A stretch of 64,000 nt of DNA from Rhodanobacter sp. ANJX3 (lineage in GTDB: Bacteria; Pseudomonadota; Gammaproteobacteria; Xanthomonadales; Rhodanobacteraceae), in the NCBI RefSeq assembly GCF_014200755.1, contig NZ_JACHCM010000002.1, forward strand, positions 186,001 through 250,000, written 5' to 3'. The notes below the pieces were generated by a model. The model was not told the origin of the DNA. It saw only the letters and a program-made list of their open reading frames with translations, and made no database searches. Positions 18,476-27,017 of this stretch are shown piece after piece; the stretch's first letter is position 1, and every line of letters begins with the position of its first letter. Made by a program: the position numbers and the translations under genes.

Positions 18476-18637
18476 TCAGGCCGACTTTTTCTTCGGCGCG
18501 GCCTTCTTGGCGGCGACCGGCTTGGTCACGGTCTCCTTGGTGCCGACCACAGCCGGAGCTGCACCGTGCGCACGGGTATTGCCGTAGCTGCCGCGGTAGG
18601 TCTTGCCACGACGGGTCTTGCGATCGCCCTTACCCAT
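18476..18637 (-). CDS. 30S ribosomal protein THX
   Basis: A 53-residue basic protein, too short for most ORF cut-offs. It starts MGKGDRKTRRGKTYRGSYG, the characteristic THX (Thx/S31e-like) core that sits in the head of the small ribosomal subunit. The tail is Ala/Lys-rich (PVAAKKAAPKKKSA), as in other Xanthomonadales versions. AAGGAG lies six bases before ATG, and a clear terminator follows. The 66-base gap after the CDF gene suggests either its own promoter or read-through from the zinc operon. Confidence 0.9.
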   Translation of the reverse strand: MGKGDRKTRRGKTYRGSYGNTRAHGAAPAVVGTKETVTKPVAAKKAAPKKKSA

Positions 18638-18703
18638 GGAAACTCCTTACAAATATGAATGACTGGCCAAGCATCATAGCAGCGCGGGCGCAAAGCGCCA
18701 AAG

Positions 18704-19699
18704 TCAGAGATGGCCGTGGCCCACGCAGCCGGCCGCCTGGTCGAAGCATTCGCCGTTCGGATCGACCTGCACCGTCACATGCTGGATGTTGAAGCGCTGC
18801 AGCAGCAGCTGATTGATGGCCAGCAGGGCCTCGGCGCTTTGTCCAGGCTCGGTCAACTCGGCGTGCAGGGTCGCCATGCGGGAGCCCGAGGCCAGCTGCC
18901 ACACGTGCAGGTGGTGGACATTGCGGATCGACGGGTGCGCCGCGCGCAGCGAGGTCTCCACTTCGGCGCAGTCCATGCCGTCGGGCACGCCTTCGAGCAG
19001 GATATGCGCGGACAGCCGCAGCAGTCGCCATGCGCTGTTGAGGATCAGCAGCGACACCAGCAGCGACAGCACCGGGTCGGCCCACACCCAGCCCTTCCAG
19101 CGAATCGCCAGCGCCGCCAGAACGGCGGCGACCGAGCCGAGCAAATCGCCCAGCACGTGCAGGCTGGCACCGGCGAGGTTGACGTCGTCGTGCGCGTGGC
19201 CGTGCAGCATGCGCAGCACCACCACATTGACCAGCAGGCCGAAAATCGCCACCACGAACATCACGCCGGAGAGGATTTCGCCCGGATGCATCAGCCGGGT
19301 AATCGCCTCGTAGATGATCCAGCCGACCAGCACGAACTGGCTCAGCGCGTTGACGAAGCCGATCAGCACTTCCATCCGGCCGTAGCCGTAGCTGCGACGT
19401 GCGTCGGCGGGCTTGGTCGCCATCCACGCGCCGACGAATGCCAATAGCAGCGCCAGCGAATCGACCATCATGTGGCCGGCATCGGCGAGCAGTGCGAGCG
19501 AGCCGGACCACAGGCCGCCGAACACCTCGGCGACCATCATCACCGTCGTCAGCGCAAAGGCGAACAGCAGCTTGGTGCGGCGACGGCTGCCCGGATCACC
19601 GATATCGCTGATGCCATGATCATGGTGAGCGTGCGCATGGGCATGACCAGGCGCGTGGTCATGCGCGTGATCATGAGAGTGGTTGTGAGTGGTGCTCAT
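18704..19699 (-). CDS. cation diffusion facilitator, ZitB/CzcD-type zinc exporter
   Basis: An inner-membrane proton-coupled metal exporter of 331 residues with six predicted helices (about 40-205) and a cytoplasmic CDF domain (about 215-300). The N terminus has a run of His and Asp (HNHSHDHAHDH onward, about 5-30), a common feature of zinc CDFs. Transport-site motifs are LADAGHMMVDS in TM2 and HVLGDLLGS in TM5. VHHLHVWQLASG is the conserved C-terminal motif. It lies 61 bases after a MerC-like gene and downstream of a Zur-box-like palindrome, next to zur, so zinc is the likely substrate (Cd and Co also possible). Confidence 0.9.
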   Translation of the reverse strand: MSTTHNHSHDHAHDHAPGHAHAHAHHDHGISDIGDPGSRRRTKLLFAFALTTVMMVAEVFGGLWSGSLALLADAGHMMVDSLALLLAFVGAWMATKPADARRSYGYGRMEVLIGFVNALSQFVLVGWIIYEAITRLMHPGEILSGVMFVVAIFGLLVNVVVLRMLHGHAHDDVNLAGASLHVLGDLLGSVAAVLAALAIRWKGWVWADPVLSLLVSLLILNSAWRLLRLSAHILLEGVPDGMDCAEVETSLRAAHPSIRNVHHLHVWQLASGSRMATLHAELTEPGQSAEALLAINQLLLQRFNIQHVTVQVDPNGECFDQAAGCVGHGHL

Positions 19700-19760
19700 G
19701 CGCACATGCTAGGAACGGCCGGCGCCGTTACACAATCACTGCGCACAAAAAGCATGCGAA

Positions 19761-20198
19761 TCAATGCGCGCACTGCGGGCCATGGACGTGGCCGGCGTGG
19801 CTTCGGCGGCGGTCGCTGCGCAGGTTGACGAAATGCGAGCTGGCCACCAACAGGCCGCCAATCGTCACCAGCACGCTGTGTACGATGATCGAGATGCCTT
19901 CGGCCCAGGTCACGCCGAAAATCAGCAGCAATAAACCCGGTATGGCCAGCATCAGCGGCAGCGGGCGCTGATGACGGCGATAGCCGGTGATCAACGCAAA
20001 CAGGGCGAGCGCGCAGGCGAAGAATACGAAGCCGCGCTCGAATCGATGGTCGGCCAGAAACTGCAGGCCGATAAACGGCAGCAGTGCCAGCACAAAGGGC
20101 AGCGCTGCGCAGTGGATGGCGCAGAGAAATGATGCCGTCGCGCCGACGCGATCGGCCAGATGCCACCAGCGGGATTTGGGTGCCTGATCGGAGTTCAT
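19761..20198 (-). CDS. MerC-domain membrane protein
   Basis: 145 residues, four predicted membrane helices. It opens with DRVGATASFLCAIHCAALPF, the MerC signature with its CxxxC pair in the first helix, and ends in a His-rich tail (RRSHAGHVHGPQCAH). MerC proteins move Hg(II) in mer operons, but chromosomal relatives outside mer operons are common and poorly characterised. No mer genes are present. Here it precedes a zinc CDF exporter and follows a Zur-like box, which suggests a role in zinc handling. Confidence 0.82.
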   Translation of the reverse strand: MNSDQAPKSRWWHLADRVGATASFLCAIHCAALPFVLALLPFIGLQFLADHRFERGFVFFACALALFALITGYRRHQRPLPLMLAIPGLLLLIFGVTWAEGISIIVHSVLVTIGGLLVASSHFVNLRSDRRRSHAGHVHGPQCAH

Positions 20199-20249
20199 AG
20201 GCCTGGACTGGGCGTCACCCGGCGGGGCGGCTTGTGCTCAGTCCGGCGA

Positions 20250-20264
20250 TGTTACTTTATAACA
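20250..20264 (-). promoter_or_regulatory. Zur-box-like palindrome upstream of the MerC/CDF genes
   Basis: TGTTACTTTATAACA has 5-bp inverted arms and matches the commonly cited Zur core TGTTATANTATAACA at 12 of the 14 defined positions. It lies about 52-66 bases before the MerC-like start and overlaps a TATAAA that would serve as the -10 on the minus strand. It is also about 45 bases downstream of the zur stop. Confidence 0.6.
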
Positions 20265-20307
20265 CTGACGAAATCCATAGCCGCCGGCTACGGGCAAAAT
20301 GCATGCA

Positions 20308-20787
20308 TCAGGCCGTGCGGCAGGCCTTGCAGGTGCCGTGAACTTCGAGCGTCTGTGCCTGCGGCTTGAAGCCCATGGCTTTGGCCTGCGCTTCGATCAG
20401 GTCCGCCACGCGCTCGTCGCAGACCTCCTGCGCGCTGTCGCAGCTGTCGCAGATCAGAAACGGCACCTGATGCGCTTCCGCCGGGTGATGGCAGGAAACG
20501 AAGGCGTTGATCGACTCGAGTTTGTGGATGAATCCGTTGTCGAGCAGAAAATCGAGCGCGCGATATACCGTGGGCGGCGCGGCGTTGCCGTGCCGCTCGC
20601 GCAATTGATCTAATAGATCGTAGGCCTTCACCGGCTTGTCGGCCGCGGCGACCAGCTCCAGCACTTCCTTGCGCAGCGGCGTCAGGCGCAGGCCGCGCTC
20701 TTCGCTGGCGTGTTCCACCGCGCGCACGAACTTCTTGGCATCGTGCGGATGCGGATGATGGGCGTGCGGGTTGGCGTCATGGCTCAC
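20308..20787 (-). CDS. zur: Fur-family zinc regulator Zur
   Basis: 159 residues. An N-terminal His-rich tail (MSHDANPHAHHPHPHD) precedes a winged helix (about 20-95; RLTPLRKEVLELV and PPTVYRALDFLLDNGFIH) and a dimerisation domain. Structural-zinc cysteines are CDSC (113, 116) and CKAC (153, 156). HHPAEAHQVPFLIC and the lack of Fur-specific HHDH-type motifs favour Zur over Fur. GTG at 20787 has GAGGT six bases before it; the ATG at 20811 has none. It sits between gltX and the CDF/MerC genes and probably regulates the latter. Confidence 0.88.
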   Translation of the reverse strand: MSHDANPHAHHPHPHDAKKFVRAVEHASEERGLRLTPLRKEVLELVAAADKPVKAYDLLDQLRERHGNAAPPTVYRALDFLLDNGFIHKLESINAFVSCHHPAEAHQVPFLICDSCDSAQEVCDERVADLIEAQAKAMGFKPQAQTLEVHGTCKACRTA

Positions 20788-20842
20788 GGGATTACCTCGT
20801 TGGCGGATCATACATCCCCGCGGCTGCGCGACGGGGATGCCT

Positions 20843-21115
20843 CTACAGCGGCGGCGGCTCCGCGCGCGGCTTGGGTCTGGGCCGGATCAAGATCACGATC
20901 CAGCCGATCGGGCCCAGTGCGGCGGCCCACACGATGCCTTCCACGGTGCGGCCGCGAAACCAGCCGAGCAAGGCGCCGACCACGACAAACGCCACACTCC
21001 ACCAGAACATGGCTGCCCACGGCATCAGATTCAACAGGTTGAGAAATATCTGGAAAAACGCGTCGGGGGCATCCGGATCGACACCCTGCGAGGCCTTGGC
21101 GAGCAGCGCGTCCAT
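20843..21115 (-). CDS. small membrane protein with two transmembrane helices
   Basis: 90 residues, family not recognised with certainty. The first ~30 residues are amphipathic. Two hydrophobic helices follow (about 33-53, LMPWAAMFWWSVAFVVVGALL, and about 60-78), joined by the short loop FRGRTVEGI. The tail is basic and proline-rich (IRPRPKPRAEPPPL). It lies 33 bases after gltX and 55 before zur on the same strand, so it is probably co-transcribed with them. No function can be assigned. Confidence 0.65.
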   Translation of the reverse strand: MDALLAKASQGVDPDAPDAFFQIFLNLLNLMPWAAMFWWSVAFVVVGALLGWFRGRTVEGIVWAAALGPIGWIVILIRPRPKPRAEPPPL

Positions 21116-21148
21116 GCCGATATCAGTACGTTATCGACAGGGAGGCGA

Positions 21149-22549
21149 TCAACCCTGCGCCCTGCCGATGGCCGCCTCGATGCGCGTGAGCGCCTCGGCG
21201 CGACCGGCCAGATACAGCGTGTGGTCGATCGATGGCGACACCTGCGTGCCGGTCAGCGCCACGCGCAGCGGCTGCGCGATCTTGCCCATGCCCAGTTCGA
21301 GCGTGGCGGCAATCCGTTCGATCACCCGATGAATCGGCTCGGGCTTCCACTCGCAATCGGCCAGTAGCGTTTTCGCCTGCTGCAGCACCGCCACCGCGGT
21401 GTCGTTCTTCAGGTGCTTGGCCACCGCCTTGTCGTCCCACTCGACGATCGGGCCGTACCAGATCATCGCCTTCTCGACCATTTCCTTGAAGGTATGCACG
21501 CGATCGCGCAGCGCCACGATCACATCGGCCGGCGCCGGGCCGTTCGACGTGTCGACGCCGGCGCGCGCCAGATGCCATGCGAACTCCGGCGCCAAGGTCT
21601 GCGGATCGTCGGTCTTCAGGTAATGCTGGTTGAGCCAGGCCAGCTTTTCGGTATCGAAGCGCGAGGCAGCCTTGTTCACATCGGCGATATCGAACAGCGC
21701 GATCATTTCGTCGGTGGAAAAAATCTCCTGATCGCCGTGTGACCAGCCGAGGCGAACCAGATAATTAAGCAAGGCGTGCGGCAGGAAGCCGTCGTCGCGA
21801 TACTCCATCACGCTGACCGCGCTGGTCCGCTTGGAGAGCTTCTTGCCCTCCTTATCCAGAATCATCGGCAGGTGCGCGAATTCCGGCACCGTCGCACCCA
21901 GCGCGTGATAGATATTGATCTGGCGCGGCGTATTGTTGACGTGGTCGTCGCCGCGGATCACCTCGGTGATGCCCATGTCGATATCATCGACCACCACGGC
22001 AAAGTTGTAGGTCGGCCAGCCGTCGGAGCGGAAGATCACCAGATCGTCCAGCTCGGCGTTCGCCCACTCGATGCGGCCCTTGACCTTGTCGTCAAACACC
22101 ACCGAACCCTCGGTCGGATTCTTGAAGCGGATCACACGATTCGGATCGTCGCGCAGAGGTTCATTACGCTCGCGGTAATAACCGTTGTAGCGCGGCTTCT
22201 CGCCCTTGGCCATCGCGGCCTCGCGCATGGCCTCGATTTCTTCCTTGCTCTCGTAGGCGTAGTAGGCCTTGCCCGCCTTCACGAGGTCGTCAGCCACCTG
22301 CCGGTATCTCTCCAACCGCTGGGTCTGGTAGAACGGACCTTCGTCGTGATTCAGGCCCAACCACTGCATCGCGTCGAGGATGGCCTGCACGGCGGCGTCG
22401 GTCGAGCGCTCACGGTCGGTATCCTCGATGCGCAGCACGAACTCGCCGCCGCGACGACGCGATTCGAGCCAGCAGTAAAGTGCAGTGCGTGCGCCACCGA
22501 TATGTAGAAAGCCGGTCGGACTGGGCGCGAAGCGGGTGCGTACGGTCAT
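21149..22549 (-). CDS. gltX: glutamyl-tRNA synthetase
   Basis: A class I aminoacyl-tRNA synthetase of 466 residues. The HIGH-type motif is [17 protein letters not shown] at residues 8-24, and [11 protein letters not shown] is the KMSKS equivalent. The Rossmann domain is followed by a helical anticodon-binding half. ATG at 22549 gives the standard [13 protein letters not shown] start; an upstream TTG is in frame but out of family. The upstream 76 bases separate it divergently from an outer-membrane protein gene. Confidence 0.97.
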   Translation of the reverse strand: MTVRTRFAPSPTGFLHIGGARTALYCWLESRRRGGEFVLRIEDTDRERSTDAAVQAILDAMQWLGLNHDEGPFYQTQRLERYRQVADDLVKAGKAYYAYESKEEIEAMREAAMAKGEKPRYNGYYRERNEPLRDDPNRVIRFKNPTEGSVVFDDKVKGRIEWANAELDDLVIFRSDGWPTYNFAVVVDDIDMGITEVIRGDDHVNNTPRQINIYHALGATVPEFAHLPMILDKEGKKLSKRTSAVSVMEYRDDGFLPHALLNYLVRLGWSHGDQEIFSTDEMIALFDIADVNKAASRFDTEKLAWLNQHYLKTDDPQTLAPEFAWHLARAGVDTSNGPAPADVIVALRDRVHTFKEMVEKAMIWYGPIVEWDDKAVAKHLKNDTAVAVLQQAKTLLADCEWKPEPIHRVIERIAATLELGMGKIAQPLRVALTGTQVSPSIDHTLYLAGRAEALTRIEAAIGRAQG

Positions 22550-22625
22550 CGTATTCAAACTATGGGGAAATCAAAGCGTGGATTTTAGCCGATACCGGAG
22601 CGATAACCGGCAAAAAGAGCGCGGC

Positions 22626-23405
22626 ATGCGTCGGTTGCATCGAAGCGTCGCGGCGTCCGTGGCTGTGCTGGCAGGATGGCTGGCCGTCGCCGCATCGGCG
22701 CGCGCGGACAATCCCGGCTATGACCGCCCCGGCTACGGCTTCACCCCGGTCGTGCTGGGCGCGGACGACTTCACCCTGGAACAGGGGTTTCCGGACTGGA
22801 GTCGCGATCACCAGAATGGCGTGAGCAGCTCGCAATACACCACCGACACCCTGCTCAGGCTCGGCATCGGCGGCCCGTTCGAGCTGCAGCTGGGCGGATC
22901 GGCGTACGATTACCTGCACCAGACCGGACCCGGCATCAACAGCCGCAGCTACGGTCATGGCGACACCAACCTCGCGGTGAAATTCGTGCTGCCCACCTCG
23001 AGCAAGATTTTCAGCTGGGGCCTGCTCGCCAGCGTCGAGTTCACCGACGGTTCGAAAACCTTTCGCAACGACCAGAACCAGTACCTCCTGGGCGCTCAGT
23101 TCAATCTGCAGGCCGATGAAAAAAATTCGCTCGGCGCGTATCTGGAAGACGTTCGGGCGGGCGGCCGCGACAGCACCACGGTGGCGCTCAGCGACAACTA
23201 CAGCGTCAGCAAGACATTGACGGTTTATGCGGAAACCGCCTTTCTGCACGCATCGGACCAAGGTAGCGGCGCCGTGGTCGGTGCCGGCCTGGCTTGGCTG
23301 GTCACCCCACGCGTGCAGCTCGACGCCGGCTTCGACCATCGCGTTTCCGGCAGCGCCTCCGAGTGGCAGACCAACCTCGGCGTGTCGATCTATTTCGGCC
23401 ACTGA
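22626..23405 (+). CDS. putative outer-membrane beta-barrel (transporter-like, phenol MetA family type)
   Basis: 259 residues. The signal peptide (about 1-30, cut after ARA) is followed by alternating amphipathic strands through to the C-terminal YFGH. The pattern TNLAVKFVLP and ASVEFTDGSKT with repeated aromatic and Gly pairs resembles the small 'transporter' barrels grouped with the phenol-degradation MetA family. Evidence is the barrel pattern, not a diagnostic motif. It is divergent from gltX and monocistronic; a hairpin follows the stop. Confidence 0.6.
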   Translation: MRRLHRSVAASVAVLAGWLAVAASARADNPGYDRPGYGFTPVVLGADDFTLEQGFPDWSRDHQNGVSSSQYTTDTLLRLGIGGPFELQLGGSAYDYLHQTGPGINSRSYGHGDTNLAVKFVLPTSSKIFSWGLLASVEFTDGSKTFRNDQNQYLLGAQFNLQADEKNSLGAYLEDVRAGGRDSTTVALSDNYSVSKTLTVYAETAFLHASDQGSGAVVGAGLAWLVTPRVQLDAGFDHRVSGSASEWQTNLGVSIYFGH

Positions 23406-23410
23406 TCGAA

Positions 23411-23441
23411 CGCGGTGCACGCGGGCATCGCATGCACCGCG
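23411..23441. terminator. inverted repeat between convergent genes
   Basis: CGCGGTGCA and TGCACCGCG form a perfect 9-bp stem around a 13-base loop. It starts six bases after the outer-membrane protein stop and ends seven bases before the DUF4399 stop. There is no U tract on either side, so if it terminates transcription it does so weakly or in both directions. Confidence 0.45.
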
Positions 23442-23447
23442 TCGGGA

Positions 23448-23888
23448 TCACTTGACGTGGATGGTGATTTTTTTCGAGACCAGCGGCGGGTCGAACGGAA
23501 TGTGGTTCTCATCGCCCAGTTCGAGCTGCAGCGTGTGCGTGCCGGGTGTCAGCTTCAGTGTGGTCTCGGTCTGACCGCCGCCGAAGTGCAGATGCGTTTC
23601 GTCCTTGGGAATCGGCTGGCCGGCGGGCGGCAGATCTTTGACGTCCACCAACAGGTGGTGATGGCCGGTCTTTTCCTTATCGACGCCGGCCGGCGCCACG
23701 CCCATGCCCTTGAGTCCGAACTGGACGGTCACGTTCTGACCCACGGTGGCGCCGTCTTTCGGCGAGATGATGTAGACCTCGGCACCGCTAGGCGCCTTGG
23801 TGATGGGCAGACCGGGCGCATCGGCGGCGATCGAGGCGCCGGCGAAGCCTGCGACGGAGAGAGCGAGAGCGAGCAGTACGCGTTTCAT
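23448..23888 (-). CDS. DUF4399 periplasmic protein
   Basis: 146 residues with a signal peptide (about 1-21, ending SIAA). The rest is a small beta-sandwich: YIISPKDGATVGQNVTVQFGL, then TGHHHLLVD, and near the end LTPGTHTLQLELGD with NHIPFDPPLVSKKI. These are the conserved blocks of DUF4399. Three adjacent histidines in GHHHLL and HLHFGG suggest metal binding, but no role is established. Monocistronic, 166 bases from the divergent glycosyltransferase gene. Confidence 0.85.
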   Translation of the reverse strand: MKRVLLALALSVAGFAGASIAADAPGLPITKAPSGAEVYIISPKDGATVGQNVTVQFGLKGMGVAPAGVDKEKTGHHHLLVDVKDLPPAGQPIPKDETHLHFGGGQTETTLKLTPGTHTLQLELGDENHIPFDPPLVSKKITIHVK

Positions 23889-24054
23889 CGGTGCACTCCA
23901 CTAAGGATGGGAAGCCAGTGTAGTCACGACCTTGACGTAAACGCATCCCGGCGAATCGACGCGTGCACGATCGCAGTCACCGCAACGTCATGCGGCCGCC
24001 ACGTTGACGCAACGCGATCGGGCCAAGCTACGCCATCACTGTAGGGGCACGCTC

Positions 24055-25215
24055 ATGCGCATCGGCATAGTCAGCGAAACCTATCCGCCCGAGATCAATG
24101 GCGTCGCACTGACCGTGCACAGCCTGGCCGCCGGACTCGCCGCGCGCGGCCACAGCGTCGACCTGATCCGCCCGCGCCAGCAGCAGCCGCATCCGGACGA
24201 GCCCGGCATCGACGTGCTGAGCGTGCGCGGCGGCGCCCTGCCCCGTTATCCAGGCCTGCGTTTCGGACTACCGGCGGCGCGCACCTTGCGCCAGCACTGG
24301 ACGCAGCAGCGGCCCGATGCCGTCTATGTCGCCACCGAAGGCCCGCTCGGCTGGTCGGCGATGCGCACAGCCAAGTCCATGGGCATTGCGCTGAGCAGCG
24401 GTTTCCACACGCGTTTCGACAGCTACGCCGATCATTACGGCGTGGGCCTGCTCACGCCACTGGTACGCAGCTACCTGCGGCGCTTTCATCAGCGCGCGGC
24501 GGCCACGCTGGTGCCCACCGAGGCGCTGGCCGACGAACTGCACGCCATGGGCGTCGGCAACGCGCGCCTGCTGCGCCGCGCGGTCGATACGCAGCTGTTC
24601 CATCCCCGCTATCGCGATGAGGCCCTGCGCACGTCGTGGGGTGTGGATGCCGCTACGCCGGTGGTGCTGTACGTCGGGCGTATCGCGGCGGAAAAGAATC
24701 TCACTGTCGCCGTGCAGGCCTTTCGCGCCATCCAGCAGCGTGTACCGCAGGCGCGCTACGTGTGGGTCGGCGACGGCCCGGAGCGCGCAGCGCTGCAAGC
24801 TGCCAACCCGGATTTCGTCTTCGCCGGCGTGCAGCGCGGTGATGCGCTGGCGCGGCACTACGCCAGCGCCGATCTGTTTCCGTTTTCCAGCCTCAGCGAA
24901 ACCTTTGGCAACGTGATTCTCGAAGCGCTGGCCGCAGGTCTGCCGGTCGTCGCGTTTGCGGAAGGCGCCGCGCGCGAACATCTGATCGACGGCGTCAACG
25001 GCTACTGCATCGAGTCGGGCAACAGCGCCGCCTTTATCGAGGCGGCCGCCAACCTCGGCGGCAATCCGGCGCTGATCCGACACATGGGCCGCGCTGCGCA
25101 CCAAGGCATGGCGGGTCTTTCGCCCGATGCGGTGATCCGCGATTTCGAAAAACTGCTGCGTGATCTGGCCGAGGAGAACTCCGATGCGTCTGCTGCCGCT
25201 GTTTCACACGCCTGA
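24055..25215 (+). CDS. GT4-family glycosyltransferase
   Basis: A GT-B fold enzyme of 386 residues. The N-terminal domain starts MRIGIVSETYPPEINGVALT. The C-terminal domain has VVLYVGRIAAEKNL, GDGPERAAL and the nucleotide-sugar motif SETFGNVILEALAAGLPVVA with its EX7E arrangement. It resembles mannosyl/glucosyl transferases that modify diacylglycerol or polyprenyl lipids. ATG at 24055 is preceded by AGGGG. It overlaps the following PAP2 gene by 32 bases; a lipid-linked sugar pathway is the natural joint role. Confidence 0.88.
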   Translation: MRIGIVSETYPPEINGVALTVHSLAAGLAARGHSVDLIRPRQQQPHPDEPGIDVLSVRGGALPRYPGLRFGLPAARTLRQHWTQQRPDAVYVATEGPLGWSAMRTAKSMGIALSSGFHTRFDSYADHYGVGLLTPLVRSYLRRFHQRAAATLVPTEALADELHAMGVGNARLLRRAVDTQLFHPRYRDEALRTSWGVDAATPVVLYVGRIAAEKNLTVAVQAFRAIQQRVPQARYVWVGDGPERAALQAANPDFVFAGVQRGDALARHYASADLFPFSSLSETFGNVILEALAAGLPVVAFAEGAAREHLIDGVNGYCIESGNSAAFIEAAANLGGNPALIRHMGRAAHQGMAGLSPDAVIRDFEKLLRDLAEENSDASAAAVSHA

Positions 25216-25780
25216 GCTCGACCCGGTGCTGACGCCGGAACTTGGCCTCGGCCCGCGCTTTGCGCTCGACGGTCGCGTATGTGTCGCGGCGAATCGCTGG
25301 GGCGCGCGACGCGCGGTCGGACTTTTCTTCGGCGTCATCAGCCGGCTTGGCGACGGCGTGTTCTGGTATTCGCTGATGGCGGTGCTGGCCGTCATCGGCG
25401 GCAGGCATGGCGTGTTTGCCGCGATCCACATGGCCCTGACCGGACTCACCGCGCTGCTGCTTTATCGACTGCTGAAACGCTGGACGCGTCGACCGCGTCC
25501 CTATCGCGTATGCCCTGGCGTGATCGCGCACGTGCCGCCGCTGGACGAATTCAGTTTCCCCTCCGGCCATACGCTGCAAGCGGTGAGCTTCAGCGTCGTG
25601 GCGATCAGCTGGTTTCCCGCGCTGGCTCCCTTGCTGATCGGCTTTACCTCGCTGATCGCCGCCTCGCGCGTGATACTGGGCCTGCATTATCCCAGCGACG
25701 TGCTGGCAGCGATCGGCATCGGCTGCGGCCTGAGCGCGGCGTCGCTGTATCTCGCACCACTGCTGTTCGCCGTCGCGTAA
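25184..25780 (+). CDS. PAP2-family membrane lipid phosphatase
   Basis: 198 residues, about five membrane helices. All three PAP2 motifs are present: KRWTRRPRPYR (K-x6-RP), FPSGHT, and SRVILGLHYPSD (SR-x5-H-x3-D). The last two place the catalytic His and Asp. It probably dephosphorylates phosphatidic acid, phosphatidylglycerol phosphate or undecaprenyl pyrophosphate on the outer face of the inner membrane. GAGGAGA precedes the ATG, which lies inside the glycosyltransferase gene. Confidence 0.88.
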   Translation: MRLLPLFHTPELDPVLTPELGLGPRFALDGRVCVAANRWGARRAVGLFFGVISRLGDGVFWYSLMAVLAVIGGRHGVFAAIHMALTGLTALLLYRLLKRWTRRPRPYRVCPGVIAHVPPLDEFSFPSGHTLQAVSFSVVAISWFPALAPLLIGFTSLIAASRVILGLHYPSDVLAAIGIGCGLSAASLYLAPLLFAVA

Positions 25781-25864
25781 GGGGTTCGGCGACAGCGGAC
25801 GTCGGCATGGTCAATTCATCGACACGCTGTCACAAGTCTCTTTGCCGTCAGACAGATAGCTATG

Positions 25865-25912
25865 TTGTCCACAGGCTTTAAGCCGCTCGCTCCACAATCG
25901 CTGTGGAAAACT
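25865..25912 (+). repeat. direct repeat copy 1 with DnaA-box-like 9-mers
   Basis: A 48-base unit starting with TTGTCCACA (25865-25873) and ending with TGTGGAAAA (25902-25910). An internal TCCACA pairs with TGTGGA as a 6-bp hairpin. The second copy, about 80-85% identical by eye and of the same length, starts 129 bases downstream. It lies in the 276-base gap between the convergent PAP2 and accD genes, which holds no gene. Confidence 0.75.
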
Positions 25913-25993
25913 TCGGCGACACCGTCGGCTCGAAGCTGATCAAAAGCTGCACAATGTGTAGCAAGTGCTTGATCCATAAACGACAAAGCCTGC

Positions 25994-26041
25994 TTGTCCA
26001 CAGGCTTTGCCGCAAGCGTTCCACATTCGCTGTGGAAAACT
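25994..26041 (+). repeat. direct repeat copy 2 with DnaA-box-like 9-mers
   Basis: The same 48-base unit: TTGTCCACA at 25994-26002 and TGTGGAAAA at 26031-26039, with TTCCACA/TGTGGAA as a 7-bp hairpin. Just before it, AAAGCCTG (25985-25992) pairs with CAGGCTTT (26001-26008). On the minus strand that hairpin is followed by GTCGTTT and could also serve as the accD terminator. Confidence 0.75.
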
Positions 26042-26056
26042 CATCATTCAAACGGA

Positions 26057-26926
26057 TCAGGCCGCGCGCGCCTGACTGGAAAGAATGCCGAGCAGATCGG
26101 CCAGCTTGTCGCGCATCTCGCGACGGTCGACGATCATGTCGATGGCGCCGTGATCGACCAGAAATTCCGAACGCTGGAAGCCTTCCGGCAACGTCTCGCG
26201 CACGGTCTGCTCGATCACGCGCGGACCGGCAAAACCGATCAATGCCTTCGGCTCGCCGATGTTGATGTCGCCCAGCATGCCGAAACTGGCCGATACGCCG
26301 CCAGTGGTCGGATCCGTCAGCACCGAAATAAACGGAATGCCGGCATCGCGCAAACGTGCCAGCACGGCCGCGGCCTTGGCCATCTGCATCAGCGAGAACA
26401 GCCCTTCCTGCATGCGCATGCCGCCGCTGGCGGCGAAACACACCAATGGCGCGCGCTCTTTGAGTGCCAGCTCGCCCGCACGCGCGAATTTTTCGCCGCC
26501 GACCGAACCCATCGAACCGCCGATAAACGCGTATTCGAAAGCGCAGGCGACCAATGGCCTGGCCTTCAGCAGGCCACGCATCACGAGCAGCGAATCTTTC
26601 TCGCCGGTTTTTTTCTGCATGGCGACGATGCGATCACGATACTTTTTCGTATCGCGAAATTTCAGCGGGTCGGTCGGCTCCATGCTGGCCCAGAATTCTT
26701 GGCTGGAACCTTCGTCGAATAGCGCGAGCAGGCGCGTGCGCGCCTCGATATAGCCATGATGGCCGCACTTGGGACAGACCATCAGGTTCTGCTCAAGCTC
26801 GGGCCGATACAGCACGCTGCCGCAGCCGCCGCATTTTTCCCACACGCCCTCGGGCACCGAGCCCTTGCCGGGGTTCGGCTGGGGCCTGCGCGTGCGCGGG
26901 TTCATGATTTTTTGCAGCCAGTTCAT
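26057..26926 (-). CDS. accD: acetyl-CoA carboxylase carboxyltransferase, beta subunit
   Basis: 289 residues. It works with AccA to transfer the carboxyl group from biotin to acetyl-CoA, the first step of fatty acid synthesis. The N-terminal zinc ribbon has Cys32, Cys35, Cys51 and Cys54. The crotonase-fold core shows [13 protein letters not shown] and [13 protein letters not shown]. Start is ATG, and the length is normal. It is the last gene of the truA-trpF-trpB-trpA-accD run, 91 bases after trpA, an order shared by many gammaproteobacteria. Confidence 0.97.
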   Translation of the reverse strand: MNWLQKIMNPRTRRPQPNPGKGSVPEGVWEKCGGCGSVLYRPELEQNLMVCPKCGHHGYIEARTRLLALFDEGSSQEFWASMEPTDPLKFRDTKKYRDRIVAMQKKTGEKDSLLVMRGLLKARPLVACAFEYAFIGGSMGSVGGEKFARAGELALKERAPLVCFAASGGMRMQEGLFSLMQMAKAAAVLARLRDAGIPFISVLTDPTTGGVSASFGMLGDINIGEPKALIGFAGPRVIEQTVRETLPEGFQRSEFLVDHGAIDMIVDRREMRDKLADLLGILSSQARAA

Positions 26927-27017
26927 CGCATCACCGCTTGTCGAGAAATCGGTTCATTATCGCCCAGTCGTCACCCCAGGTCCGCATGCGGCCGGTCCGG
27001 TGCGCGATCGGCATGGG

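Noticed and set aside
25865..26041. The hairpins of the duplicated repeat as two plain terminators
   Set aside because: The CCACA hairpins lack U tracts on either strand; only the AAAGCCTG/CAGGCTTT hairpin is terminator-like, so the repeat needs another explanation.
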